From Rhodopseudomonas pentothenatexigens (GTDB lineage: Bacteria > Pseudomonadota > Alphaproteobacteria > Rhizobiales > Xanthobacteraceae): DNA of 64,000 bases. The stretch covers positions 181,107-245,106 of the forward strand of contig NZ_UFQQ01000007.1 of assembly GCF_900218015.1 (NCBI RefSeq), read 5' to 3'. Below the pieces are notes generated by a model. The model did not search any database and was not told the DNA's origin. It saw nothing but the letters and a program-made list of their open reading frames with translations. The stretch's first letter is position 1. Every line of letters starts with the position of its first letter. Position numbers and translations under genes: made by a program. Shown here one piece after another: positions 54,504 to 63,161 of the stretch.

Positions 54504-55025
54504 TTACTTCCACAGCCTCGGCAGCGGCCCGTCCTTGCCGAACACCGGATCGGTCTCGGGCAGCGGCACCCGTGGAACCGATTGCAGCGCACGCCGGTAG
54601 TTGTCCGGCGTCGGCCGCGTCACCTGCATCTTCGGGCCTGGCGGGTAGGCGCCGACCACCCTGAAGTCATGGCTGGCGAACAGGCATTTGTGGCCGGTGC
54701 CGGCGGGCAGCACTGCGATGTCGCCAGGCGTCAGCTCGATCGCCTCGCCCTGTTCGCCGCCGAACAGCACCATCGCCCGGCCGCGTGCGACGCCGAGCGC
54801 CTCGTGCACCGTGGCGTGATAGTGTTGGTAGTCGAAAATGCCGTTGCGCCAACGATCGCCCCAACCATTGCGTGCGAACAGATCCTCGACCGCCTGCTCC
54901 GGATCGCGCTCTCCGATATCGAACGCATGCTTGTAGAGCAGCAGCGGCAACGGGTTGTTCGGGATCAGCCCGTCGTCATCGAACACCAGCGCAAGCGGCT
55001 TGATCTGGTCGCGGGCAAGCGACAT
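54504..55025 (-). CDS. Cupin-domain protein (YjlB-like)
   Basis: 173 residues. An N-terminal segment LVFDDDGLIPNNPLPLLLYK precedes a cupin barrel with FDYQHYHATVHEALGVARGRA (the YHATVHE metal-binding block), LTPGDIAVLPAGTGHKC (second cupin motif) and FRVVGAYPPG. Metal ligands are probably the two His and the Glu of the first block plus the His of GHKC. It is cytosolic. Related proteins are called YjlB and have no proven reaction. Confidence 0.85.
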   Translation of the reverse strand: MSLARDQIKPLALVFDDDGLIPNNPLPLLLYKHAFDIGERDPEQAVEDLFARNGWGDRWRNGIFDYQHYHATVHEALGVARGRAMVLFGGEQGEAIELTPGDIAVLPAGTGHKCLFASHDFRVVGAYPPGPKMQVTRPTPDNYRRALQSVPRVPLPETDPVFGKDGPLPRLWK

Positions 55026-55121
55026 GGCGTCTCCAGCGCATGCAGGGAATGTGAGTAGTTCTTGCTGGGATAACGTGAGTGCGCGCCGGGCGTTCCCGCA
55101 CCCGTTACCTGCCTGATAGAC

Positions 55122-55223
55122 GTCATTCCGGGGCGCGCCGACAGGCGCGAACCCGGAACTCAGACGTGACTGCGCGCCGATCAGCTTCCGGGTTCGCGAG
55201 CTACGCTCGCGCCCGGGAATGAC
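55122..55223. repeat. Family D repeat (GTCATTCCGGGGCG ... GGGAATGAC)
   Basis: Outer arms GTCATTCCGGG and CCCGGGAATGAC enclose GCGAACCCGGAA and TTCCGGGTTCGC plus GCGAGC/GCTCGC hairpins. The same element is at 57999-58138. It lies between the cupin gene and carA, both on the minus strand. Confidence 0.8.
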
Positions 55224-55258
55224 ACGTCGAGAGGATGATATCAGTAAGTCCGCCGCGA

Positions 55259-56452
55259 TTACGCGGCGGCCTTCTTCGCGCGCATCAGATCGGTGAAACG
55301 GCGGAACAGATAATGCGAGTCCTGGGGGCCCGGGGACGCCTCAGGGTGATACTGCACCGAGAACACCGGCTTGTCGGCCAGCGCGATGCCGCAATTGCTG
55401 TCGTCGAACAGCGAGATGTGAGTTTGCTGCACGTTGGCCGGCAGCGTCGACTTGTCGACCGCGAAACCGTGGTTCATCGAGGTGATCTCGACCTTGCCGG
55501 TGGTGAGATCCTTGACCGGATGATTGGCGCCGTGGTGGCCCTGATGCATCTTTACGGTCTTGCCGCCGAGGGCGAGGCCGAGCATCTGGTGGCCGAGGCA
55601 GATGCCGAAGGTCGGCACGCCGGACGAGATCACCTGCTGGATCACCGGCACCGCGTATTTGCCGGTGGCAGCCGGATCGCCCGGGCCGTTCGACAGGAAT
55701 ACGCCGTCAGGCTTCATCGCCAGGATGTCTTCGGCCGAGGTGGTGGCGGGTACCACGGTGACCTTACAGCCTTCGCCGGCGAGCAGCCGCAGGATATTGC
55801 GTTTGATGCCGTAGTCGATCGCGACGACGTTGAACTCGGGCTTGTCCTGCCGGCCGAAACCTTCACCCCACGCCCACGGCGTCTCGTCCCAGGTGAAGCG
55901 CTGGCCGGAGGTGACCATCGGCACCAGGTCCATGCCTTCCAGGCCGGGCCACTCCCGGGCCTCTTCCTTCAGCGCGTGGAGGTCGAACTGGCCGTTCGGC
56001 GCATGCGCGATCACCGCGTTGGGCATCCCCTTGCTGCGGATCAGCGCGGTCAGCGCGCGGGTGTCGATGCCCGACAGCCCGATGATGCCGCGCGCCTTCA
56101 GCCAAGCGTCGAGATGACGCGACGAACGATAGTTCGACGGATCGGTGATGGCGCCGCGCAGGATGACGCCGCGCGCGCCCGGCGTCGCCGCCATGTTAAC
56201 CGTCTCGATATCCTCGTCGTTGGTGCCGACGTTGCCGATATGCGGGAAGGTGAAGGTGATGAGCTGCCCGGCGTAGGACGGATCGGTCAGGATCTCCTCG
56301 TAGCCGGTCATCGCGGTGTTGAAGCAGACCTCGCCGACGGCGTGGCCCTCTGCGCCAAGGCCGAAGCCCTCGAACACGGTGCCATCGGCGAGCACGAGCA
56401 GCGCGGTCGGTTTGTGGTCCGGCCAGGCGGGATTGGATGCTGAATTGGTCAT
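55259..56452 (-). CDS. carA: Carbamoyl-phosphate synthase small subunit
   Basis: 397 residues. The CarA N-terminal domain ([40 protein letters not shown]) is followed by a class I glutamine amidotransferase with Cys285 in [15 protein letters not shown], the later His-Pro-Glu in YHPEASPGP, and SMNHGFAVD. It releases ammonia from glutamine for the CarB subunit, which makes carbamoyl phosphate for arginine and pyrimidines. carB is not in the window. It is divergent from the alpha/beta hydrolase gene with 148 bases between. Confidence 0.96.
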   Translation of the reverse strand: MTNSASNPAWPDHKPTALLVLADGTVFEGFGLGAEGHAVGEVCFNTAMTGYEEILTDPSYAGQLITFTFPHIGNVGTNDEDIETVNMAATPGARGVILRGAITDPSNYRSSRHLDAWLKARGIIGLSGIDTRALTALIRSKGMPNAVIAHAPNGQFDLHALKEEAREWPGLEGMDLVPMVTSGQRFTWDETPWAWGEGFGRQDKPEFNVVAIDYGIKRNILRLLAGEGCKVTVVPATTSAEDILAMKPDGVFLSNGPGDPAATGKYAVPVIQQVISSGVPTFGICLGHQMLGLALGGKTVKMHQGHHGANHPVKDLTTGKVEITSMNHGFAVDKSTLPANVQQTHISLFDDSNCGIALADKPVFSVQYHPEASPGPQDSHYLFRRFTDLMRAKKAAA

Positions 56453-56600
56453 GAGCGCACTACATAGTCGCGGGCGTTGCCGACGTCAAAGCGCGGACCC
56501 CCTCGAATTGTTCGCTTTTGGACGAGATTTGACAGGGAATTTGGCTGTCCTAGGCTCCGCGGCGGGCGCAGGGGCAGAATCGTGCGTGGGGAGAGGTTGC

Positions 56601-57305
56601 ATGGACACATCATTGCCGGTGGTGCTGGTGCCGGGTTTGGCGGGGTCGCCGCGGATCTATGCCCAAATCGTGCCGGCGCTGTGGGCGTGCGGGGCGCCGG
56701 TCACGGTCGCCAACCACATCCGCGACGACAGCATGGCGGCGATCGCCCGGCGGATTCTCGCCGAGGCCCCGGCCCGTTTCGCGCTCGCCGGGCATTCGAT
56801 GGGCGGCTACATCGCGTTCGAGATCATGCGCGAGGCGCCCGACCGGGTCGCCAAGCTGGCGCTGATCAACACCCAGGCCCGCCCCGACAGTCCGGAAGCC
56901 ACCGAGCGCCGCACCCGCCAGATCGGCGAGGCCGAGGCCGGCCGGCTGCATGCGGTGCTGGAGGAGCTGTATCCCGGCTTCGTCCACCCGTCGCGCCGCG
57001 ACGACGCCGCGCTGCAGAGAATCGTCCACGACATGGGCGACGACGTCGGCGCCGCCGGCTTCGTCCGCCAGCAGCGCGCCATCATCGCCCGCGCCGATTC
57101 CCGTCCGACCCTGGGCACGATCCGCTGTCCGACGCTGGTGATCTCCGGCGATACCGACACCACCATTCCGAACAGCCTGTCGCAGGAGATGGCCGACGGC
57201 ATTGCCGGGGCAAAACTGGTGATCATCCCCGATTGCGGGCACCTGCCGCAGATCGAACAGCCCGCCGCCACCGCCGCCGCGCTGGCGGGCTGGCTGCGGA
57301 ACTAG
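56601..57305 (+). CDS. Alpha/beta hydrolase
   Basis: 234 residues from the ATG at 56601, with GGGGAGAGG before. VVLVPGLAGSPRIYAQIVPA starts the fold. The nucleophile elbow GHSMGG (about residues 66-71) has the catalytic Ser68. The Asp is likely in SGDTDTTIPN and the His in PDCGHLPQIEQP. It is cytosolic and of unknown substrate; carboxylesterase or acyl-ester hydrolysis is the usual activity for this form. Confidence 0.88.
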   Translation: MDTSLPVVLVPGLAGSPRIYAQIVPALWACGAPVTVANHIRDDSMAAIARRILAEAPARFALAGHSMGGYIAFEIMREAPDRVAKLALINTQARPDSPEATERRTRQIGEAEAGRLHAVLEELYPGFVHPSRRDDAALQRIVHDMGDDVGAAGFVRQQRAIIARADSRPTLGTIRCPTLVISGDTDTTIPNSLSQEMADGIAGAKLVIIPDCGHLPQIEQPAATAAALAGWLRN

Positions 57306-57361
57306 AGTTGTTTCAGGCGGCCGAACCGCCTACATCAGGCGTTGAAAACGACCGTCCCCTC

Positions 57362-57480
57362 GTCATTGCGAGGAGCACCCGGATCGGCGCTTCGCGCCGT
57401 CCGGGCACAGGCTCCGCGACGAAGCAATCCAGAGTCCCGGATGCAGAGCCCTGGATTGCTGCGCTTCGCTCGCAATGACG
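57362..57480. repeat. Family B repeat, inverted relative to 33613-33733
   Basis: Starts GTCATTGCGAGGAGCACCCG and ends GCTTCGCTCGCAATGAC, with AGGCTCCGCGACGAAGCAAT and CTGGATTGCT inside. Read on the other strand it aligns with 33613-33733 along its whole length. It sits between the hydrolase and the YqeY gene. Confidence 0.85.
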
Positions 57481-57509
57481 GTCCCGACGAAGATCCGAAG
57501 GAGCCCGAC

Positions 57510-57965
57510 ATGCTGCGCGACGACATCAACACCGCCGTGAAAGAGGCGATGAAGGCCAAGGACGAGCGCAAGCTGTCGACGCTGCGGATGGTGAACTCGA
57601 CCATCAAGAATGCCGACATCGAAGCCCGCGGCCAGGGCAAGCCGCCTTTGAGCGACGGCGATCTGCTCGGTCTGCTGCAGAAGATGATCAAGCAGCGCCA
57701 GGAATCGGTCGCCCTGTACGACCAGGGCGGCCGCGCCGAGCTCGCCGAGCAGGAGCGCGCCGAGATCGCGGTGATCCAGGCCTACCTGCCGCAGCAGATG
57801 TCCGAGGACGAGATGAAGGCCGCGATCGCCGCCACCATCACCGAGACCGGCGCCGCCGGCATCAAGGACATGGGCAAGGTGATCGGTGCCCTGAAGGCGA
57901 AATATGCCGGCCAGATGGACTTCGGCAAAGCCAGCGGCTTGGTGAAGGCGGCGCTGACGGGTTAG
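57510..57965 (+). CDS. GatB/YqeY domain-containing protein
   Basis: 151 residues from the ATG at 57510, with GAAGGAG before it. LRDDINTAVKEAMKAKDERK, MVNSTIKNADIEARGQGK and AYLPQQMSEDEMKAAIAATI are the standard YqeY blocks; the protein is a helical domain shared with the GatB tail that may bind tRNA. Its function as a free protein is unsettled. In several alphaproteobacteria it stands next to carA, as here (with the hydrolase between), and often precedes dnaG, which is not found here. Confidence 0.9.
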   Translation: MLRDDINTAVKEAMKAKDERKLSTLRMVNSTIKNADIEARGQGKPPLSDGDLLGLLQKMIKQRQESVALYDQGGRAELAEQERAEIAVIQAYLPQQMSEDEMKAAIAATITETGAAGIKDMGKVIGALKAKYAGQMDFGKASGLVKAALTG

Positions 57966-57998
57966 GCGCGCGCTGCGGTTCGCGCGAGCCTTTCTTCC

Positions 57999-58138
57999 GT
58001 CATTCCGGGGCGCCGCGGAGCGGCGAACCCGGAATCTCGACGTCGTGCTGCGTGACGGCCGCGCCCCCTGCTATGCCTTTCTTCGGGATAACTGCGGGAT
58101 TCCGGGCTCGCGAGCTGTCGCTCGCGCCCCGGAATGAC
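57999..58138. repeat. Family D repeat after the YqeY gene
   Basis: GTCATTCCGGGGCGCCGCGG and the closing GCGCCCCGGAATGAC form the outer arms, with GAACCCGGAATC/GATTCCGGGCTC inside. It is the second copy of the element at 55122-55223 and lies between convergent genes. Confidence 0.8.
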
Positions 58139-58147
58139 TCACCAAAC

Positions 58148-59728
58148 TCAATGCCCGATCGCCGGCTTTGCGCTGCGGTCGACGGTGCGCAGCGACAGCG
58201 CCAGCGGGATCATCAGGGCGGCGATCGCGGCGAGGGCGACGAACACGTCGATATAGGCGAGCAGCGCCGCCTGGTTCTCGACGATGCGGCCGATCAGCGC
58301 CATCGCGGCGCCGGCGGTGTCGCCGGTGGCATTCTGGCTCCTCAGATAGCTCTGGATGCCGGCGAGGGTGTCGTGCAGCACCGGATTCCACGCGCCGATG
58401 TGCTCGACCAGCCGGCTGTTGTGGAACTGCTCGCGCTGCGCCAGCACGGTCTGGCTGACCGAAACGCCGATCGAGCCGCCGAAATTGCGGGCGAGGTTGA
58501 TCATCGCCGAGGCCTGATCGGTCTTGTCCGGCGGGATGCCGTCGTAGGACGCGGTGGTGATCGGGATGAAGATCAGCGGCAGACCGATGCCGAGATAGAT
58601 CCGCGACATCGCGAAGTACCAGTAGTCGGCGTCCGGCGACAGCCGCAGCAGGTCGACCATCGCGCCGGCCGCGATGGTGGCGCCGAGCGCGATCAGCCAG
58701 CGCGGCTGCACGCCGCCGAGCCGGCCGACGATCACCATCATCACCATGGTGACGAGACCGCCGGGCGAGATCACCAGGCCGGCCAGCGTCGCGGTGTAGC
58801 CGTAGCGCTCCTGCAGCAGTTGCGGCAGGATCTGGGTGGTGGCGATCAACAGTGCGCCGGTCGCCAGCATGATCACGAAGCAGGTGCCGAACTGCCGCTG
58901 CGCCAGCATCCGGATGTCGATCAGCGGCTGCTCGCGCGACAGCTCCCACGGCACGAAGGCGATCAGCGCCAGGACGGACAGCACCGCGAAGCCGACGATG
59001 AAGCTCGAGCCGAACCAGTCGTCGACCTGGCCGCGGTCGAGCACGACTTCCAGCGCGCCGAGAAAGGTCGCGACCAGCAGGAAGCCGACGATGTCGAAAT
59101 TGAATCCCTTGGCCCACAGCTTGGCGCGGGCCTCGCGCTGCGTCTTCGACTGCGGGATGATCAGATAGATCAGCGCCAGCGTGACGATGCCGACCGGCAC
59201 GTTGATCAGGAAGCACCAGTGCCAGGAGAAATTGTCGCTGAGCCAGCCGCCGAGCGTCGGCCCGACCACCGGCGCCACCACCACGGCGATGCCGTACAGC
59301 GCGAAGCCCTGGCCGCGTTTGGCCGGCGGAAACGCCGCCGCCAGGATCGATTGGGCGACCGGCGTCATGCCGCCGCCGGCCAGCCCCTGCATGATCCGGA
59401 ACACCAGCAGCGACTGCAGATTCCAGGCGAACCCGCACAGCAGCGACGCCACGGTGAACAGCGCGATGCACACCAGAAAGAAGTTCTTGCGGCCGAACAT
59501 TTGGGCGATCCAGCCCGAGGCGCACAGTACGATCGAATTGGCCACCAGATAGGTGGTGACCACCCAGGACGCCTCGTCGCTGGACACCGCGAGGCCGCCG
59601 GAGATGTAGCGCAGCGCAACGTTGGCGATCGTGGTGTCGAGCACCTCCATGAAGGTCGCGACCGACACCAGGATCGCAATCAGCCAGGGATTGGCGCCGT
59701 ATTCGCCCTGTTGCGGCTCGGCCTGCAT
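58148..59728 (-). CDS. emrB: DHA2-family multidrug efflux permease (EmrB-like)
   Basis: 526 residues with 14 predicted membrane helices. MFS motifs are present: LDTTIANVALRYISGGLAVS (DHA2 motif D1), GWIAQMFGRKNFFLV (motif A) and GGGMTPVAQSILAAAFPPAK (motif C region). It is a proton-driven exporter that works with the HlyD-type EmrA just upstream and with a TolC-type outer-membrane channel, which is not present here. It starts 10 bases after emrA. Substrates may be lipophilic drugs, bile salts or aromatic acids. Confidence 0.92.
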   Translation of the reverse strand: MQAEPQQGEYGANPWLIAILVSVATFMEVLDTTIANVALRYISGGLAVSSDEASWVVTTYLVANSIVLCASGWIAQMFGRKNFFLVCIALFTVASLLCGFAWNLQSLLVFRIMQGLAGGGMTPVAQSILAAAFPPAKRGQGFALYGIAVVVAPVVGPTLGGWLSDNFSWHWCFLINVPVGIVTLALIYLIIPQSKTQREARAKLWAKGFNFDIVGFLLVATFLGALEVVLDRGQVDDWFGSSFIVGFAVLSVLALIAFVPWELSREQPLIDIRMLAQRQFGTCFVIMLATGALLIATTQILPQLLQERYGYTATLAGLVISPGGLVTMVMMVIVGRLGGVQPRWLIALGATIAAGAMVDLLRLSPDADYWYFAMSRIYLGIGLPLIFIPITTASYDGIPPDKTDQASAMINLARNFGGSIGVSVSQTVLAQREQFHNSRLVEHIGAWNPVLHDTLAGIQSYLRSQNATGDTAGAAMALIGRIVENQAALLAYIDVFVALAAIAALMIPLALSLRTVDRSAKPAIGH

Positions 59729-59738
59729 CGCGCCGGCC

Positions 59739-60962
59739 TCACGGACGCACGGTGACGGTCGCCACCACCGACATACCCGGGCCGAGCTGAACGTCGGGCC
59801 GCTGATCGAAGGTGATCTTCACCGGCACGCGCTGCACCACCTTGACCCAGTTGCCGGTGGCGTTTTCGGCGGGCAGCAGGCTGAACGCGGTGCCGCTGCC
59901 GGCCTGGATGCTGTCGACGCGGCCGTGGAAGCTGCGGTCATAGGCGTCGACCTCGACGTCGACCGGCTGGCCGACCCGCATCAGTTCGAGCTGGGTCTCC
60001 TTGAAATTCGCCGTGACCCAGACATCGAGCGGCACCAGCACCATGATGGCTTGGCCGAGCGAGGCCAGCGCGCCGACCGCGCCGGTCAGCTTGGCGATCC
60101 GGCCATCGGTCGGTGCCCGCAACTCGGTGCGCTGCAGATTGGTGTCGGCCTGTTCCTTCTGCGCCTGCGCGGCCTGCAGCTGCGCTTCGGCCTGCTCGGC
60201 CTTGGCGCGCAGCACGTCGACCTGACGGACCGCTGCGAGCCTGGCGGCATTCGCGGCGTCGAGCGCGGCCTTCTTGGCGCGGAAGTCGGACTCCGCCTGC
60301 TGGGCGCGTTGCACGGTGCCGGCGCCCTTCTGCACCAGCTCCTGATAGCGCTGGTTCTCCTCGGCCGAGAAATTGTAGGCCGCTTCGGCCTCCTGGACCT
60401 GCTGATTGGCCTGCTGGACCTGTGCCTGCTGAGCGCCGATCTGCGCCGCGATATCGGCGATCGACGCCTGCGCCTGCCGGATCTGCGCGGCGGCCTGGTC
60501 GACCGCGGCCTTGTAGTCGCGTTGGTCGATGGTCGCCAGCAGCGCGCCGGCCTTGACCACCTGGTTGTCGGTCACGTTGACGGCGGTGATGGCGCCAGAC
60601 ACCTGCGGGCTGATCAGCACGGTGCGGGTGTCGATAAAGGCGTCGTCGGTGCTCTCGAAATGCCGGGCGTACAGATACCAGGCGACCCCTGCGACGATCG
60701 CGGCGATCAGCACGGCCGCGCCCACCATGGCGGCGATCGGATGACGGCCGATCAGCGCCTTGAGGCCGGCCTGCGGCTTTGCATTGCTGTCGCCGCCTGA
60801 ATCGCGGTCCTCGGGGCGAGCCTCGGCCTGGCGTTGCTCGGCCCGCGGCGGCGATTCGCCGGGCTGGAGCGATGCGGCTGCATCGCGCCGCGCCACCGCC
60901 GGGCGGCGTTCGCGATCAGCGCCATCCGGATCGGCGGAAGAAGGACTGTCGATGGTTGTCAT
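59739..60962 (-). CDS. emrA: HlyD-family membrane fusion protein (EmrA-like)
   Basis: 407 residues from the ATG at 60962. A long, charged, disordered N-terminus (about 1-75) precedes a membrane anchor at about 82-105 (AAMVGAAVLIAAIVAGVAWY). The lipoyl half-domains are VLISPQVSGAITAVNVTDNQ and TELRAPTDGRIAKLTGAVGA, with a long Gln/Ala coiled coil between them and a beta-barrel end. It bridges EmrB and an outer-membrane channel. The N-terminal extension is longer than in E. coli EmrA. The promoter region holds an 18-base palindrome. Confidence 0.92.
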   Translation of the reverse strand: MTTIDSPSSADPDGADRERRPAVARRDAAASLQPGESPPRAEQRQAEARPEDRDSGGDSNAKPQAGLKALIGRHPIAAMVGAAVLIAAIVAGVAWYLYARHFESTDDAFIDTRTVLISPQVSGAITAVNVTDNQVVKAGALLATIDQRDYKAAVDQAAAQIRQAQASIADIAAQIGAQQAQVQQANQQVQEAEAAYNFSAEENQRYQELVQKGAGTVQRAQQAESDFRAKKAALDAANAARLAAVRQVDVLRAKAEQAEAQLQAAQAQKEQADTNLQRTELRAPTDGRIAKLTGAVGALASLGQAIMVLVPLDVWVTANFKETQLELMRVGQPVDVEVDAYDRSFHGRVDSIQAGSGTAFSLLPAENATGNWVKVVQRVPVKITFDQRPDVQLGPGMSVVATVTVRP

Positions 60963-61100
60963 GGGAATTCTCGTGCGCGCGGCCGTCGCCACGCCATGGC
61001 CGGCAACACTGCAGCGCACAACAGGTTCCATGATGAAACCCGCGCCGAGCGCATCGCTTCACGGCGATCTCCGCATGGCGGGGCTTCGGCGCTGCACACC

Positions 61101-61118
61101 GTTCACACGGGTGTGAAC
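61101..61118. promoter_or_regulatory. Operator-like palindrome upstream of emrAB
   Basis: GTTCACAC-GG-GTGTGAAC: perfect 8-base arms with a 2-base centre, about 140 bases before emrA. Its size fits a TetR- or MarR-type homodimer, the usual local repressors of EmrAB-like pumps; none is encoded next door. Confidence 0.5.
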
Positions 61119-61261
61119 AGCGACCTGATAGGGACGTTGGGCATACCCGGCGACTGGCGTCCGGGGAAAATCCATTCCGTTCGCGTGCTAACCGGATCGT
61201 TTCGGCGGGATTTTGCACCGCAAATTAGTTGTGCGGCGCGGCGGGAACTAATCGCCATGCA

Positions 61262-61287
61262 TCGCTGCAGGTGATCATCTGCAGCGA
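61262..61287. promoter_or_regulatory. Inverted repeat upstream of the DUF2189 gene
   Basis: TCGCTGCAG and CTGCAGCGA are perfect 9-base arms separated by 8 bases, about 82 bases before the gene start. It may be an operator or an mRNA hairpin in the leader. A tandem pair of GCAACTAA follows nearer to the start. Confidence 0.4.
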
Positions 61288-61368
61288 AGTGATTGACGGA
61301 TGTCGCGACGCGGCTCTTAATGATTGCAACTAACAGCAACTAATGCCACGAGCCAGGGAGGAGCGACC

Positions 61369-62217
61369 ATGTCGATCTCCGGTAAGGTTGATCCGGTGGT
61401 GCGGCGGATCACGATCGCCGACATCGCGGAAGCGTTGGGTCAGGGCCTGCGCGACTTCCAGGCCGCGCCGCTGTACGGCCTCGCGTTCGGAGCGTTCTAT
61501 GCCGCGGGCGGTCTGCTGATCCTCGCCTGTCTGACCGCCTTCCATATGGTGTATTTGGCCTATCCGCTCGCCGCCGGGTTCGCGCTGATCGGGCCGTTCG
61601 TCGCGCTCGGTTTGTACGAAGTCAGCCGGCAGCGCGAGGCGGGGACGCGGCCGTCGATGCTGCAGATTCTCGGGCTGATGCGCAGCCGCAGCGAACTCGG
61701 CTGGATGGCGTTCGTCACGCTGTTCCTGTTCGTGATCTGGATGTACCAGGTCCGGCTGCTGATCGCGCTGTTCCTCGGCGTCGGCGCCTCGTTCGGCAGC
61801 CTGCCGGAGTTCATCTCGGCGGTCCTCACCACCAACGAGGGGCTGGTGTTCCTCGCGGTCGGCAATTGCGTCGGCGCCGGGCTGGCGCTGGTGCTGTTCT
61901 CGCTGACGGTGGTGTCGTTCCCGCTGCTGCTCGATCGCGACGTCGATTTCGTCACCGCGATGGTGACCAGCGTCCGCGCGGTGGTGAAAAGCCCGCTGCC
62001 GATGATCGGATGGGCCGCCACCATCGTGGTGCTGCTGGCGGTGTCGGCGCTGCCGTATTTCCTCGGCCTGATCGTGACGCTGCCGGTGCTCGGCCACACC
62101 ACATGGCATCTGTATCGCAGGATCGTCGCGCCGGTCGCGGCCGAACTGCCGACCGCCGAGGATTCCGAGGCGGTCAGCAACGTGGTGGCGATGCCGAAAC
62201 GCGCCGCCGCGGGCTGA
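61369..62217 (+). CDS. DUF2189 integral membrane protein
   Basis: 282 residues, ATG at 61369 with AGGGAGGAG before it. RRITIADIAEALGQGLRDFQ and AAPLYGLAFGAFYAAGGLLI are typical of the DUF2189 family, followed by YEVSRQREAGTRPSMLQILG and about six membrane helices in all. Function unknown in the family. The long upstream region with two repeat motifs suggests specific regulation. Confidence 0.85.
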   Translation: MSISGKVDPVVRRITIADIAEALGQGLRDFQAAPLYGLAFGAFYAAGGLLILACLTAFHMVYLAYPLAAGFALIGPFVALGLYEVSRQREAGTRPSMLQILGLMRSRSELGWMAFVTLFLFVIWMYQVRLLIALFLGVGASFGSLPEFISAVLTTNEGLVFLAVGNCVGAGLALVLFSLTVVSFPLLLDRDVDFVTAMVTSVRAVVKSPLPMIGWAATIVVLLAVSALPYFLGLIVTLPVLGHTTWHLYRRIVAPVAAELPTAEDSEAVSNVVAMPKRAAAG

Positions 62218-62250
62218 CTGGTCGATCCGACCGGCGCGCTGATCTCCGAC

Positions 62251-62724
62251 CTACAGATGGGCGGCTTCCGCTGCCGTGTGCGGCGGAGGAGCAAATGACA
62301 GCGGCTGGCCGGTCTCCAGGATGCTCTTGAGGCTCGACAGCACCATCGGCCAGCCGGTGGAGATATCCGGCAGCGTCCGGCTGTGTTCGGCGAAGCCCTC
62401 GTGGATCACGGTGAGTTTGATCGCGCCGTGGCTCGGCTCGAGCAGATAGGTCACGCGCGACGGCGGCTCCTTGCGCATCTCTTCATCGTACACCGACACC
62501 CAACTGTACGACAGCTTTCGCGGCGGATCGGATTCGAGCACCACCCCCTCGTTGACGATCCGGCCGGCTTTTTCCATCCGCATCGGCGCGCCGGCGGTCC
62601 AGTCCGAGGTCAGGCTGCAACCGTACCAGTAGCGCTCGGTGAACGCCCTGTCGGTCAAAGCATGCCACAGCGTCTCCGGTGTGGTCTTGATGAAGGTGAC
62701 ATAGACGAATTCAGGCTTACTCAT
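62251..62724 (-). CDS. SRPBCC/AHSA1-type domain protein
   Basis: 157 residues. VYVTFIKTTPETLWHALTDR at the N-terminus, then YWYGCSLTSDWTAGAPMRME and LSYSWVSVYDEEMRKEPPSR are blocks of the activator-of-Hsp90-ATPase-homologue-1-like group within the START/Bet v1 fold, which binds hydrophobic ligands. The start overlaps the ArsR gene by 8 bases. ArsR-AHSA1 pairs are very common, and the pair likely responds to a small molecule, though none is known. Confidence 0.88.
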   Translation of the reverse strand: MSKPEFVYVTFIKTTPETLWHALTDRAFTERYWYGCSLTSDWTAGAPMRMEKAGRIVNEGVVLESDPPRKLSYSWVSVYDEEMRKEPPSRVTYLLEPSHGAIKLTVIHEGFAEHSRTLPDISTGWPMVLSSLKSILETGQPLSFAPPPHTAAEAAHL

Positions 62725-63034
62725 CGCGTTCCTCCAGTTTTCGTTTGAGGTTGCCGAGCGCCGCGAGACGGCCGCGCTCGAATTTCCTGATCCAGCGTTC
62801 GCCGATCTGGTGGATCGGCACCGGGTTCAGGTAGTGCAGCTTCTCGCGGCCATGCCTGACCGTCGCGACCAGATTGGCCGCTTCGAGAATTGCGAGGTGC
62901 TTGGTCACGGCCTGCCGCGTCATGGCGAGGCCGTCGCAGAGCTCGTTCAAGGTCTGCCCGTTGCGGGCATGGAGCCGGTCCAACAGATCGCGCCGGGATG
63001 CGTCGGCCAGCGCTTTGAACACCTCGTCGTACAT
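62717..63034 (-). CDS. ArsR-family transcriptional regulator
   Basis: 105 residues from the ATG at 63034 (MYDEVFKALADASRRDLLDR). The winged helix-turn-helix is clear: TLNELCDGLAMTRQAVTKHL with the wing at ANLVATVRHGREKLHYLNPV. The cysteines of metal-sensing ArsR/SmtB proteins are missing from the DNA-binding helix (no CVCDL-type motif), so it is probably not a metal sensor. It is co-transcribed with the AHSA1 gene, which it overlaps. Confidence 0.9.
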   Translation of the reverse strand: MYDEVFKALADASRRDLLDRLHARNGQTLNELCDGLAMTRQAVTKHLAILEAANLVATVRHGREKLHYLNPVPIHQIGERWIRKFERGRLAALGNLKRKLEERDE

Positions 63035-63161
63035 GGGGCCAGAATAGGCAACTAAAAGGTTGCATGTCAAGCTTCGCCGCGCAGCGATGTCGTCGCGGCG
63101 GTCGATGCGGCCAGGCCGGCCTGCTATCGTGATGCGAACTTCGAAATTGGATGGGTAACCG

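Larger units (their letters stand above)
60963..61368. other. Divergent regulatory region, no gene seen
   Basis: 406 bases between emrA (left, minus) and the DUF2189 gene (right, plus). It contains a near-perfect operator-like palindrome at 61101-61118, a longer inverted repeat at 61262-61287 and a tandem GCAACTAA (61326-61333, 61337-61344; 11-base period). No coding frame with convincing features was found, and no local TetR or MarR regulator gene is present. Confidence 0.6.
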
